Below, one piece after another: positions 31,076 through 41,602 of a DNA stretch of 64,000 nt. The position numbers and the translations under genes are program-made. Under the pieces are notes generated by a model. That model was not told where the DNA came from, searched no databases, and saw only the letters and a program-made list of their open reading frames with translations. Source of the DNA: Gyromitra esculenta (taxonomy: Eukaryota > Ascomycota > Pezizomycetes > Pezizales > Discinaceae); contig JBCAML010000011.1 in the NCBI GenBank assembly GCA_038503075.1, positions 1,798,001 to 1,862,000 of the forward strand. Direction: 5' to 3'. Within the stretch, counting starts at the first letter, position 1. Each line of letters begins with the position of its first letter.

Positions 31076-31494
31076 TCTCACGGTTGAGTCCCTCGTTAAG
31101 CCTTTCAGTATCCCTGAAAGTAAGCAGTGCTACTTAAGCGAGGTAAACAACACGTTCAAGGTACGCGACGTTTCTACAGGTTCTACGAGGGGTCTGTCTC
31201 AAGGCGAGATAAGTGTGGAGAGGTAGACAGCGACAGCGAGGGTTCTGAGGTAGAACCGAGATAGTATTCCAATGATTTCAGCAGAAGGTAAACGAGAACG
31301 TTGCTTAAGAAAAGAGAGAGAGAAGAAACAACAACAATCGAGATCCTCCGCTTAAATACCCCGCTTTTCGGTGACACAATCATCAACCTGACAACACCCG
31401 AAACGCAGCCGAACTACAATAAGATTATAATAAAAGATCCACAACCCATAACAACCATCGTACCAAATCCTAACCCTATCCCTAATCCGTGAAA
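31076..31494 (-). mobile_element. R7: minus-strand family 1 LTR with unmatched flanks
   Basis: On the minus strand it begins TTTCACGG at 31494 and ends CCGTGAGA at 31076. The left flank CGCTG belongs to R6 reverse transcriptase; the right flank CTTAC belongs to R8 gag. No target duplication exists and neither interrupted gene continues on the other side, so this is not a simple solo LTR. It looks like the product of recombination between LTRs in two different elements. Confidence 0.82.
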
Positions 31495-32103
31495 CTTACC
31501 TTACCGATTTCCAACGCATCACGGGCCAACTCAACTTCGATCGAAAATTCGAAGATGGATGCCCTAGAGCACGGGATGTCAGAGGAGTTAAAAGAAGCCA
31601 TGGTATTTGCCACCGCTGTCCCTATTAGGAGAAATGATCACCACCCTCACCCGTCTGACAACCGCATTCGAGCCCGAAGAGCCGAAAAACGAAAGAATAC
31701 AAGAGACAATATGGGACAATTCAGCACCCAAGCAATGACCCCCTTTGTCCCCGCCTCATCCTTTGTGCCAGGAGGCCTTGCTCCAATGGATCTCTCCTTT
31801 GGCCGAACCAGTAATCTCTCTCGCCCCCGCAGTGATCAACGATACACGATGATAAATGGAAGAAGAAAGCTTTCGGAGGAGGAGAAACAGTGGCGTCGCT
31901 CCACTGGAAAATGTATGTTCTGCACCGCCCCTGACCACTCCTATGCCAACTGTCCCTCCGCTCCCAAAAAACCCACCATGAGAGGAGCCCTCACAGCACC
32001 CCCCGCCAATAGAACACCCCCGCCTCCGGTCTTCCACCACCACCTCTTACCCCCAGTTCTTTGCATTAGAATCAGCAGACTCTTCCAACGAGTCTTTAAA
32101 CTA
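31495..32103 (+). pseudogene. gag: R8 gag, C-terminal part
   Basis: It begins in the gag core (ADFQRI equivalent) and includes MDALEHGMSEELKEAMVFAT, the proline-rich spacer, and an intact zinc knuckle (CMFCTAPDHSYANC). Small indels near 31540, 31625 and 32030 shift the frame. The last one puts gag into the pol frame before the slippery site, so gag and pol form one continuous ORF here by accident. Confidence 0.85.
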
Positions 32104-32139
32104 GTCCAACCAAGGCTGACCAGTGACCCTGCCTTGGTT
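32095..32139 (+). promoter_or_regulatory. R8 -1 ribosomal frameshift site
   Basis: TTTAAAC 32095-32101, then TAG in the ancestral gag frame, and stem AACCAAGG (32108-32115) with CCTTGGTT (32132-32139), the same as in R5. Confidence 0.8.
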
Positions 32140-35100
32140 CCCATTTTTTTACCTTTGTCGGCATTTTCTATTTCAGGTTTTTCAGTATCGGATGTGCATA
32201 TGGAGGATCAATTGAACGGGGAACATTTCGTTATAGCATGTAACATTTCCCATAACAATAAAACTATTAAAACCCACGCACTATTGGACACTGGAGCATC
32301 AGGATTTGCCTTCATCGATAAAGACTTTGCGAGTCACCACTCCCTACCTCTCCTACCCTTAAAAATCATACAACTTGAAGTGATCGATGGTCGCCGCAGT
32401 TTCATCGGGAGACATCACCCATATCGCCAACATCAACCTCTCCATTCAAGAACACCAGGAGCAGGCCCTCTGCTTTGTCACCCAGCTAGGACATTACCCT
32501 CTCGTTCTTGAATCCCATGGATGAACCATCACGACGTTCAACTCCACTTCGCCAAAAACGCATTGAGTTTAATTCTAAACTCTGCAGAACTCATTGTGCA
32601 CCATGTTTCTCCCCGGTATCCATTTCATGGATGGATGTTTTCTTTGGTTAGTTGGGTACATGGATATGAGGTTGTTACGTTGTGTTGTCGTTCTTTACGT
32701 TTCTCGGCTTGTTGCAGAATGAGTCAAGTCTTTGTCATCAGGCGAGTTGGATTATGGTATATAAGCGAAGGGTTTTCCTCTGGTTGTACTTTTTCTTCTT
32801 CTTTCCTTAAGCAACGTCTTCTATAGCAAACTCTTGTATTTCACAATACAACCCCTGGTTATACCTCATAACCTATCGCTGTCGCCGCCTCAAGTCCTCT
32901 ATACTTGAGACACTTCGTAGAGCCTGTGGAACATCGTGTATACTCGTCGCCTAGTTCTTCCTTCAAGTAGCACTGCTCATCTCGGGGGATACCCGAGAGC
33001 TTGAAGATAAAAACCTCGCTTCTTGAGAATCCACCTCACCCATTCCGACACCTCCCGACTAAATATGTCATTTATTGGTGCAGCTAGTTTCAGAACCCTC
33101 ACCAGGAAACGGACATCCCAAGCTTACGCTATGTCCCTCTATGAAATTAATAAAATCATAGACAAAACGACAACCAAAGAAGAATGGAAGTCCAGAATTC
33201 CAGAAAGATACCATGACTTCCTCGATATGTTTGATAAAAGTAAAGCTCAAGGACTCCCCCCACGCCGCTCGTATGATCACAAGATACAACTAATAGAGGG
33301 AAAGGATGCTCCCTTCGGACCCCTTTACGGAATGTCCCGGGAAGAACTAATCGTTCTGAAGAAGTATATCGAAGATAACCTCGAGAAGGGATTTATTCGT
33401 GCTAGTTCCTCTCCCGCTGGATCCCCTGTCCTTTTTGTCAAAAAGGCCGACGGATCCCTACGACTTTGTGTGGATTACCGGGGCCTTAATGCTATTACTA
33501 TTAAGGACCGCTATACTTCCCCTCTCATCCGTGAAACCCTAGACCGACTTGCAAAGGCACAATGGTATACTAAACTAGACCTTCGGGATGGATACCATCA
33601 AGTGCGCATTGCAGAAGGGGATGAATGGAAAACCGCTTTTCGCACGCGCTATGGCCTTTATGAGTACCAAGTTATGCCATTCGGTTTAACTAACGCCCCC
33701 GGAACTTTCCAACGATTCGTGAATGACTGTCTCACCGAATACCTAGACATTTTTTGTACGGCATACCTAGATGATATTCTCATCTACAGTGATACCTTCG
33801 CCGAACACCAAACCCACGTACGGAAAGTCCTGCAGACACTCAAGAACAATAAGATCCTTCTCAAACCAGAGAAATGTGAGTTCGAGGTACAAACAACCAA
33901 ATACCTAGGCCTAATACTCACGCCCGACGGCATTAAGATGGACGAAGAGAAACTCAAAGCTGTCAAGGAATGGGGAACGCCGAAAAGTGTAAAAGATGTT
34001 CAAGCATTCTTAGGTTTTGCCAATTTTTATCGTCGATTCATCCTAGGATTCTCCAAACTGGCTGCCTCCCTCACCGCCCTTACCAAGAAAGGCATCGCCT
34101 TTGAATGGTTTGTTGAAGCTGATATAGCTTTCGAAAACCTCAAATATGCCTTTACCACTGCCCGGATTCTCATCCACTTCGATCCTGGTAAAAAAATTAT
34201 CGTGGAAACAGATGCCTCAGATTTTGTGTCCGGAGGAGTCCTATCCCAGTACGATGATAACGGTATCCTGCACCCAGTGGCTTTCTTCTCAAAGAAACAT
34301 TCCCCTGCGGAATGCAACTACGAGATTTATGATAAGGAACTATTGGCCATCATCCGTGTCATTGAAGAATGGCGCCCCGAGCTGGAGGGATCAAAGCACC
34401 CGATTGATGTGATTAGCGACCATAAAAACCTCCAGTATTTCATGAGCACTAAGCAACTCAATCGACGCTGCTAGATGGGCTGAGCATCTATCGCGTTTCG
34501 ATTTTGTGATCACGTATCGACCAGGAAGTCGAGGAAACCCGACGCTCTTACTGGAAGATCGGGAGATCTCCCCAAGGAAGGGGATGAAAGACTGGCACAC
34601 CAGAGCCAAGTGGTGTTAAAAAGGAAAATGTTGATCCTAAGTTTGTTATCGGCTTCTTTGTCAAATGAAGCCGCCGAACTGACGCACCCTAGAAAAACTC
34701 TTTCTGGAAGGATATATCGCTGATAAATTCCCGAAAAATACTTCTAGCCTTAAAGAACAAAGAACAACAGTCCAAGGAAATAACCCTTAGCGAGTGTACG
34801 GATGAAAACGATAAACTCTATTACCGAGAAACCTCATGTGCCAGACTTTGACCCCCTTCGCCTGAACTCATTAAAAGACATCACGATACCCCCGCGGCAG
34901 GGCACCCAGGACGAGACAAAACCTTCGAGCTTATGAGTAGAAGATTTTACTGGCCAAAAATGAGAGAATCGATTGGCCGTTATGTACGCAACTGCCATGT
35001 CTGTCAAAAGGCTAAACCGGTTACCCAACGAACACAAGGTGTTCTCCGTCCTTTACCCATCCCTAATCGCCCATGGCAGGAAGTTTCTATGGATTTCGTC

Positions 35101-36161
35101 ACAGGCCTCCCAGAATCCGATGGCTATGATGCAATCATGGTAGTAGTAGATCGTTTGTCAAAAATGCGCCACCTGATACCTTGTAACACTACGGTTAATT
35201 CCAGGGAAGTGGCTAATCTATATCTCCACCATGTCTGGAAACTCCACGGATTGCCGACATACGTTACATCTGATCGAGGTACCCAATTCACGGCCCACTT
35301 CTGGAAGGAGCTTTGTCAACGCTTAGGAATTCAATCTCGAATGTCCACTGCATTTCATCCTGAAACCGATGGACAGACAGAACGGCTTAACACCGTTATG
35401 GAGCAATACCTGCGCTCCTATGTGTCCTATCAACAGGAAGACTGGAGCGAGTGGCTACCAATGGCTGAATTCTCTGCTAATAATCAAGAGTCAGCCAGTA
35501 CTAAAGCCTCTCCTTTCTTTGCGAATTACGGCTATCACCCACGCTTCGATACGTCCATAGTTCCTGTGAAAACTTCTGCCCAAAGCCTCGATGCGGCCTC
35601 TTTTGCTCAGACCATGCAGGACTTATACGACCACCTACGAACGCAAATAAGGACGGCACAGGACATCCAGGAAACCGCTACCAACAAGCATCGTACGCCA
35701 GCCCCGTCCTACCAAGTCGACGACCGAGTCTTCGTTTCGATGAAAAACATTAGGACAATACGCAATGCTCGAAAATTGGACTGGAAGTGGATGGGACCCT
35801 ATCCTATTAAGAAGATAGTATCCCCTTTTGCCTACGAAATTGATTTTCCCGCTTCGGTTAAATACCATCCTGTCTTCCCCGTGTCTCTGTTGAAACCGGC
35901 CGCCGATGACCCTCTTCTGGGACAAGTTATACCCCCTCCATCGCCAGTCATTGTTAATGAACAGGAGGAATACTTTATCGAGAAGATCCTTGAACAACGA
36001 ATACACCGTGAACAACAATACCTTGTCGAGTGGACAGGCTATGCCCATCCCACCTGGGAACCCGCGGAAGATCTCCTGAAACCGCTGTCCTTGATGTATT
36101 TCTCTCCACAAAGACGGCTGTTATTTCTAAGGTTCGCAGGAGCTCACGTTTAAAACGCTAC
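32102..36161 (+). pseudogene. pol: R8 pol, interrupted by a solo LTR and frameshifts
   Basis: Protease ([13 protein letters not shown]) lies near 32290. After the solo LTR the frame from 33034 to 34474 covers the linker, reverse transcriptase (YLDDILIYS) and RNase H ([12 protein letters not shown]). Several one- or two-base losses between 34465 and 34930 break the RNase H-integrase junction. Integrase and chromodomain are open from 34933 to 36153 ([40 protein letters not shown]). The polypurine tract before the 3' LTR is lost (AAAACGCTAC). Confidence 0.88.
32623..33028 (+). mobile_element. Solo LTR, family 2, inside R8 pol, ATCCA duplication
   Basis: It begins TTTCATGG, ends CTTGAGA, and is flanked by ATCCA at 32618-32622 and 33029-33033. 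The U5 structure at 32961-33006 has fully paired helices CTTCAAG/CTTGAAG and TCTCGGG/CCCGAGA around GGATA. Confidence 0.92.
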
Positions 36162-36561
36162 TTTCACGGATTAAGGATTGGGTATAAGGTTAGGGTTCGA
36201 GTATATGGTTGTTGTGTTTTTGGGTTGTTAGATAATGTTATTGTATTTCGGGTGTTATCGGCTATTGGGTTTTGTTGGGTAAAAAGCGGGGTATTTAAGT
36301 GAAGGATTTTGTTCGTTCTTTGTACCTTTTTTGTTCTTTTCTTTAAGCAACGTTCTCGTTTCACTTCTATTGTATCTGTTATAATTCCACTTCGATTCGC
36401 CTTAATCCTCGCTGTCGCTGTGAAACATCGCCGATACTTCGCCGAAGACACTTCGTAGACCTGTAGACCATACCGCACTCCTCGAACGTATTGGTTTCTC
36501 GCTAAGAAGCATCGCTCACCTTCGTGATACTGAAGGGCTTAAAGAGAAGCCATCCGTGAGA
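36162..36561 (+). repeat. R8 3' LTR (400 bp)
   Basis: It begins TTTCACGG and ends CCGTGAGA. It has the TATA box TATTTAAG near 36292 and AAGCAACGT near 36343. It marks the right edge of the retrotransposon cluster. Confidence 0.88.
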
Positions 36562-36565
36562 CCTA

Positions 36566-36730
36566 CGAGCATGTCAACATATTGAAGGGGCACACAATTC
36601 AAATGCTGAAAAGACAGAGACAGTACAAGAGATGGATGATGATGTTATATTAGTATCTGAAAAATCTCATGTGAAACAGGTAGACAGATGTACGGTAACA
36701 TTCAAACCTCATATAAATTTCATGTATTGA
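36566..36730 (+). pseudogene. Short open segment adjoining the cluster, unrecognised
   Basis: A frame of about 55 codons, open from the LTR edge to TGA at 36728, reads RACQHIEGAHNSNAEK and then an acidic stretch EMDDDVILV. It looks like the tail of an exon cut by the insertions. It could belong with the zinc-finger-like fragment left of the cluster, but I cannot show that. Confidence 0.3.
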
Positions 36731-36747
36731 ATTAATAAGTAAAGCTA

Positions 36748-37842
36748 ATGGATCTAGCTACCATTCCTTCCATGATAATTCCAACGAGTCGCAGTCATGT
36801 TTCCCCGGCCATTCAATATTTACCAATATCTCGTGTTTCTACCACCGTAGAAGCAGAAGTACGCGAGCGCAGAGGAAAAGTATCAGCTGTAAAAGGAACC
36901 ATGTTAAGCAAATTTAGTACCTTAAATGCCCTCAGTACCCAAGAAAAACACGAAGTCAATCTTGTCGAAATCTCATGCCATTTACTTTTACATCATAAAC
37001 AAAAGCCACACGCTACACTCTACAGTGCATTTCATTCACTTCATTTAAACCCAGAAGAAGAAATCATCAATTGGCAGAAATGGCTTCAAAAGCAAGTTTT
37101 TGGCCATCTTGCTTGGTGTATACGCCCTGATCGGAGGGAAACAGAACTCAATCCAAAGTTATCAATCCACGTAGGAGGCCATACAGGGAAAGGAATTCCA
37201 CCGGTTGAGTTGTTGCAAGGTTCCAGGTTGATTAACGATTTCCTCAAAATCACTAAATCCACTAGTACCACTCCGATCTCGTCAAGTAAAGGGAAACAAA
37301 AACTTGTAACTCCAATGGTTGCAATTACAGCTTATGTTCGTGACAAAGATGATGATTCTTCAGAGGATGAGCGCCAGATTCAAGTTAAGAAGGAAAACTC
37401 TTTAGAAATAGCACATTTACCGAAAAATATGCCTATTCCCGCAACATCTATTATCCCTTTACTACCACCAATAATCAGTCAACCTTCTCGCAAACGATCC
37501 ACAGAAGAAATGTTACCTACTCAATGATCTACCACATCAACCCGCATTCTCAAAAAAACTCGAAGTGTTGGTACTTTAATAGATGCATTTTTGGCATCTG
37601 AGCCCGGGAAACTAATTAAATTAGAACCCGATATTAAGTTGGAAACGGATTTAGCCACGAAATTCTTTCCTCGAACTCGAGCACAGGCCAGGTTAGCTGA
37701 ACATGATCAAGTTGCAAAAGCTACGCTAGCAACTGCTTCAAGCAATGTCACTACCTGCAAAGGAGACGGGGCCAGAGAGGAGGAAATAGATGTTGGTACA
37801 ACGGAGTCGGACTTGACAACAGACTCAGATTCTGATACTTAG
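36748..37842 (+). pseudogene. Unrecognised ORF with one in-frame TGA
   Basis: ATG 36748 opens a 260-codon frame to TGA at 37525-37527. The same frame then continues without a stop to TAG near 37840, so a 365-codon protein is interrupted once. The first part has a conserved-looking basic-aromatic segment (NWQKWLQKQVFGHLAWCIR); the second part is rich in charged residues and ends in DLTTDSDSDT. Several LKLEPDIKLE-like and SSEDE stretches suggest a nuclear or chromatin-linked protein, which is inference. I do not recognise the family. Its position beside retroelements and the 32-bp repeat suggests an older mobile element. The TGA may be a mutation, or the gene may have an intron there. Confidence 0.45.
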
Positions 37843-38132
37843 GCTCTTGTATTGTCGGTCAGCAGCCTATTTACTATTTTTTTTATTAAATTGATTGATA
37901 TTCTAACTTATGAAACAGGATCTTGGCAGAGGGGGGAGGCAGTGGGAAGCCTGTGGCTGGGTGAGGTATACTTATTGTCATGTACGGGGGAAATCATTTT
38001 TTTACTGAATTTTCAAATACTGGTACACAGATTTATATTTTCATTCTTCAGTCACCCACTTCTTATTATTGAGTAGTGAAATCTATTTTATTGTATTGGG
38101 TACCTTCTTCAAACCTGGTTAAATTTAATTCT

Positions 38133-38164
38133 TTTCTGCACTTTCATACAAATGACCCGCCGTA
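38133..38164 (+). repeat. 32-bp repeat, right copy (inverted match to 5265-5296)
   Basis: It matches the reverse complement of 5265-5296 with one mismatch. It contains the ATG of the ORF at 38152. Confidence 0.6.
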
Positions 38165-38400
38165 AACAGGGCCACCCCGCTTACCAACCAACAAATAGGT
38201 CTAACTACTCTACAAAACCACGTAAAATTCGCTACTCTCCCCCCGATTCTCAAGTAGAAGTTTACACTGCACATGTCAAAAAGGAAATCTCTCGAGAAAC
38301 CCTCGCCGAGTTTCTCGGCCACCTTACTTCAGGTTGGCAGCACCAGACCGGAGATGGCCGTGGGAAAACCCTCCAGACCTCCGCTGCTCAACCGAAGTAA
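38152..38400 (+). CDS. Small basic hypothetical protein (82 aa)
   Basis: ATG 38152 gives MTRRKQGHPAYQPTNRSN, then a basic, serine-rich N-terminus and a helix-prone segment VYTAHVKKEISRETLAEFLG. It ends at TAA 38398-38400. No family recognised. The ATG and the sequence before it recur in inverted form at 5265-5296, so this is probably a repeat-family gene rather than a host gene. Confidence 0.35.
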   Translation: MTRRKQGHPAYQPTNRSNYSTKPRKIRYSPPDSQVEVYTAHVKKEISRETLAEFLGHLTSGWQHQTGDGRGKTLQTSAAQPK

Positions 38401-40335
38401 GGGTACTACAGCTTAGCGTGCCGAGTCTCCGGACTAATGGAAATACGATACGATAATTATAAGCTGCCTTCGCAGAACATGGAGATATTTGGTAGCATAT
38501 GCTGCCAGCCTTAGAGGACCTGGGGGAGACGAAAGACCCGAATATTTTGGCTGTCTGGGGAAGAAAACCTTATATCCTGCATGTGCAGATCTAGAGTATA
38601 ATCTATGCACGTGCACATGCACATGCATACTGGCTAATCCGGCCATCCTCGAGCGTTCAGTGCACATCTCAACGGCATCTCGGGTCTACAAAGCAGAGCC
38701 AGGCCTCGGTCTAGCACCGTTGGATCACAGCGATCACTCGGCACGTCGGCGAAGCCAGCATGTAGAGCACATCGCCGTAGTAAAAAGGCGGGGTTAATCC
38801 CTGCAGGCAGCGGGGGAAGGGGGGTGGTTTGGAGCCTTTTACCGTCGCAGTCGTGCGTGGGGCTAATCGAGGTCTAGGCACTGCCTGCGTGAGCACAGCT
38901 TTTTTGTTTTGTTTCTGGGGTACATACTGGACTCCGCTTTGGGTGCTGTATCCCTCGAGGAGACACACGCGGGGTATTGGCTATGTACAATCTCGTGCAA
39001 ACAATGTAGACTAGAGTATATGCCACAAACCTGCATGGTCGCATATACCTGTGACGAGCCTCGGTACTCGGTTTGGAGCGTTTGGTGTAATTTTTGCTGA
39101 TTGGCGTTGGTTTACTTTCGGCTTGCTGGGCGTTTCAGGCCAGGATAGCTGCCTGCGGCGGGGTCTGCCAGCTGCAATGCTTCTAACAGTTGGGCTCAGC
39201 GGACTGTTAGTGAGTATGCGGAATTTAACTAATATCACTCATTATCGCTCCCGGGCTACGTGGTACAGGGTAGATCCAGCGGAGAATGCGAGTCTCGCCT
39301 GTTCGTTGTACTGCTCAGCCTAAGGGGTTCGGTGTTCACCCTATTTTTACGACGTTGGTTTTGAGTTCATCCTTAGCTGTAGTCTGCGATCCCTGAACAC
39401 CCTTGTTATGCCTCCATTCTGAAACAGATGCCATTAGTAGCTGCTAGGACTAACAGTATTTCCTAGGAACCTCTAGAACCTCGAGCACAGCGACTCAGAC
39501 TAAAAGATGGACTAAAGTGGGTTAAGGCTGGAAGAAGAGATAATCACCTAGAAAATACCAATGTGAGATTGGTAGAAGAAACCGAGCGAGGAAAGGGTTA
39601 TCAGATGAAGAAACAGCCGTGGTATATGCACAAGTGCAAAACTCAGGTACAGGGGGAAAGGTTGTGCTACTGCCCCACACACAAGCCCCGAGGCACGGAT
39701 ACGAATTCGAAGCCATGGAGCACAAAAAAAGAGAACGGAAGAGTAATAATGAACTGGAGCTCGACTAGATGACTTCCGTGAATAGCTGAAAACATCGACG
39801 CTTCCATTGGCTGATGCTCTTCGCCTAGTCAACTCTGATTAGTATCTTCAAGTCCCTGTTTATGATGATATCTGGACCTTTCTGAAACTTCGGATACTAG
39901 TACGACATCTCAAACAGATTTGAGGTCTATTCATTGCCCACGATCACGAACAAGCCCTCACTCGAAAAAGCAATACTTCCAAGATTTAGCTCCCCCACAG
40001 ATATCTGCAGATTCTTCAGAAAAACGCTAATGCTGTATATATCGACCTCGGCACTCCAGAGCACGGCCCACGATCCGAAACGCCGGCCAGAAAACAAATG
40101 CCATTCATTACTCGAATGCCATTACCAGGTGAACAGAATATAAAGCACGCACTATTTCCTTCTCCTCTGGCTTTCTTCCAAGCAACTACTCCAGCCAGTC
40201 GAAGCCAGTCAAGTCCGGACTTTGATCTGCCCACGGCGTCTCTCGAGCACCTCGAGATAACTTGCCTCTACTCCACCCAATCCACAGCAGTGTACATCCA
40301 TCTCTGCAAACCACCTCCCGCTCAGATCCTCCACG
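38401..40335. other. Intergenic, nothing recognised
   Basis: Several ORFs of 60-100 codons overlap on both strands with no consistent coding signal. There is a short alternating GTGCATGC-type stretch near 38605-38630. I find no RNA gene or inverted-repeat element. Confidence 0.4.
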
Positions 40336-41042
40336 ATGCTCTCTCCCTCTAGTCTCCTCCAGTTAGCCATTTTAGCACTCAGCTTCAGCGCTGCCTCCGC
40401 CGCCCCCGTCGACCGCCGGCAAGCACTCGGAATTACCCAAAACGACGTCGTCAACGGCGTCTGCGCGGAAGTTACCGTTATTTTCGCCCGAGGCACGACC
40501 GAGGCCGGAAACGTCGGCACTCTCGCGGGCCCCCCCTTCTTCGCGGCACTAGAGAGCGACCTCTCTGCGTCACGGGTGGCGCTGCAGGGCGTCGATTACC
40601 CCGCTGACATTGCTGGATTCCTAGCGGGTGGCAGCACGGCTGGCGCAGCGACCATGGCCGGGCTCGTCAGGTCCGCGCGCAGCATGTGTCCTACCACCAA
40701 GATTGTGCTCTCTGGCTACAGGTATCTACCACCACCACCACCACCCGGTCAGTGGGGTTGGTTTTTTGCTGACGAAATTTTTTATACAGCCAAGGAGCGC
40801 AGGTTACGCACCTTGCGGCCAAACAGCTCTCTGTCGCCGAAGCTGCGTCGGTCGCTGCCATCGTGCTCTTCGGTGATCCGGATAACGGCGACGCGTTCCC
40901 GGGGACTCTAAATAGAAATGTCAAGACCTTTTGTAACGCTGGCGACTTGATCTGTGCGGGACAGGCTATCGTTTTGGCGCCGCATCTGACTTATTCGCTG
41001 GATGCTGGGGAGGCGGCGGAATTTGTGGTTGGTAGTCTCTAG
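40336..41042 (+). CDS. Cutinase (secreted serine esterase)
   Basis: Two exons, 40336-40721 and 40790-41042, give 212 aa. The intron (40722-40789, GTATCT...ACAG) falls inside the nucleophile motif, and splicing creates GYSQG. Cutinases hydrolyse ester bonds of plant cutin (EC 3.1.1.74) outside the cell. Visible features are a signal peptide (LLQLAILALSFSAASA), the propeptide-like APVDRRQA, an oxyanion-hole region FARGTTE, Ser in GYSQG near residue 128, catalytic Asp in the FCNAGDLICAG loop and His in LAPHLTY near the C-terminus. Four cysteines occur at the family positions. Length is typical. The intron contains a (CCA)n run. The next genes are also wall-degrading enzymes. Confidence 0.93.
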
Positions 41043-41602
41043 TGGTCCGTGATTGTTGGTGGGTTAAGCTATTGGATTGAATGCGTCTGTTGGTGGGGCT
41101 TTTATAGTTGGTATGGGGGCTATGCGTGGGTAGGATTGGGTCTGGGTATGGGTAGTTGGGGGTTTCTCTTTTGTTCGGATTGTGGGCAGGAACTATCTGG
41201 AATGGGGAGAATCGTGTTATGTATTATCGCGGCGTGAGAATTTACCGGTATTCACAGATTATCACTCGCACGTGGCGAAATGCTCAAGACTATGACCAAA
41301 TACAGGATAACAAGTCCTCTTGTGACCCCCTTGGGGGTTGGAGTTTCTCAAGAACTGGGTCGTGTTGTATATGTGTAAATTTCACCATTGGGACGAAAAA
41401 CAGCAGCTAGAATGGCTGGATAGAGGGTATATTGCATCAGCCCAGGCTGGACTATTGTTCATCCAATATCACTCGGTTGTAGAAAAGCTACACGCTAACA
41501 AATTTCCCATTTCCCTAAGTGATATCCCTATAGAGAGTACTACAAATAGGAGCACAAGCCATACTGACCCTACCCCATCCTAAGCTCATTTATCCGAGCC
41601 CC

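Larger units (their letters stand above)
31495..36561 (+). mobile_element. R8: Ty3/Gypsy chromovirus, family 1, 5'-truncated
   Basis: It starts within gag at 31495, continues through the frameshift site, pol (with a family 2 solo LTR at 32623-33028), and ends with a 3' LTR at 36162-36561. The 5' LTR, PBS and gag N-terminus are absent. The right flank is CCTAC, with no partner seen. Confidence 0.88.
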
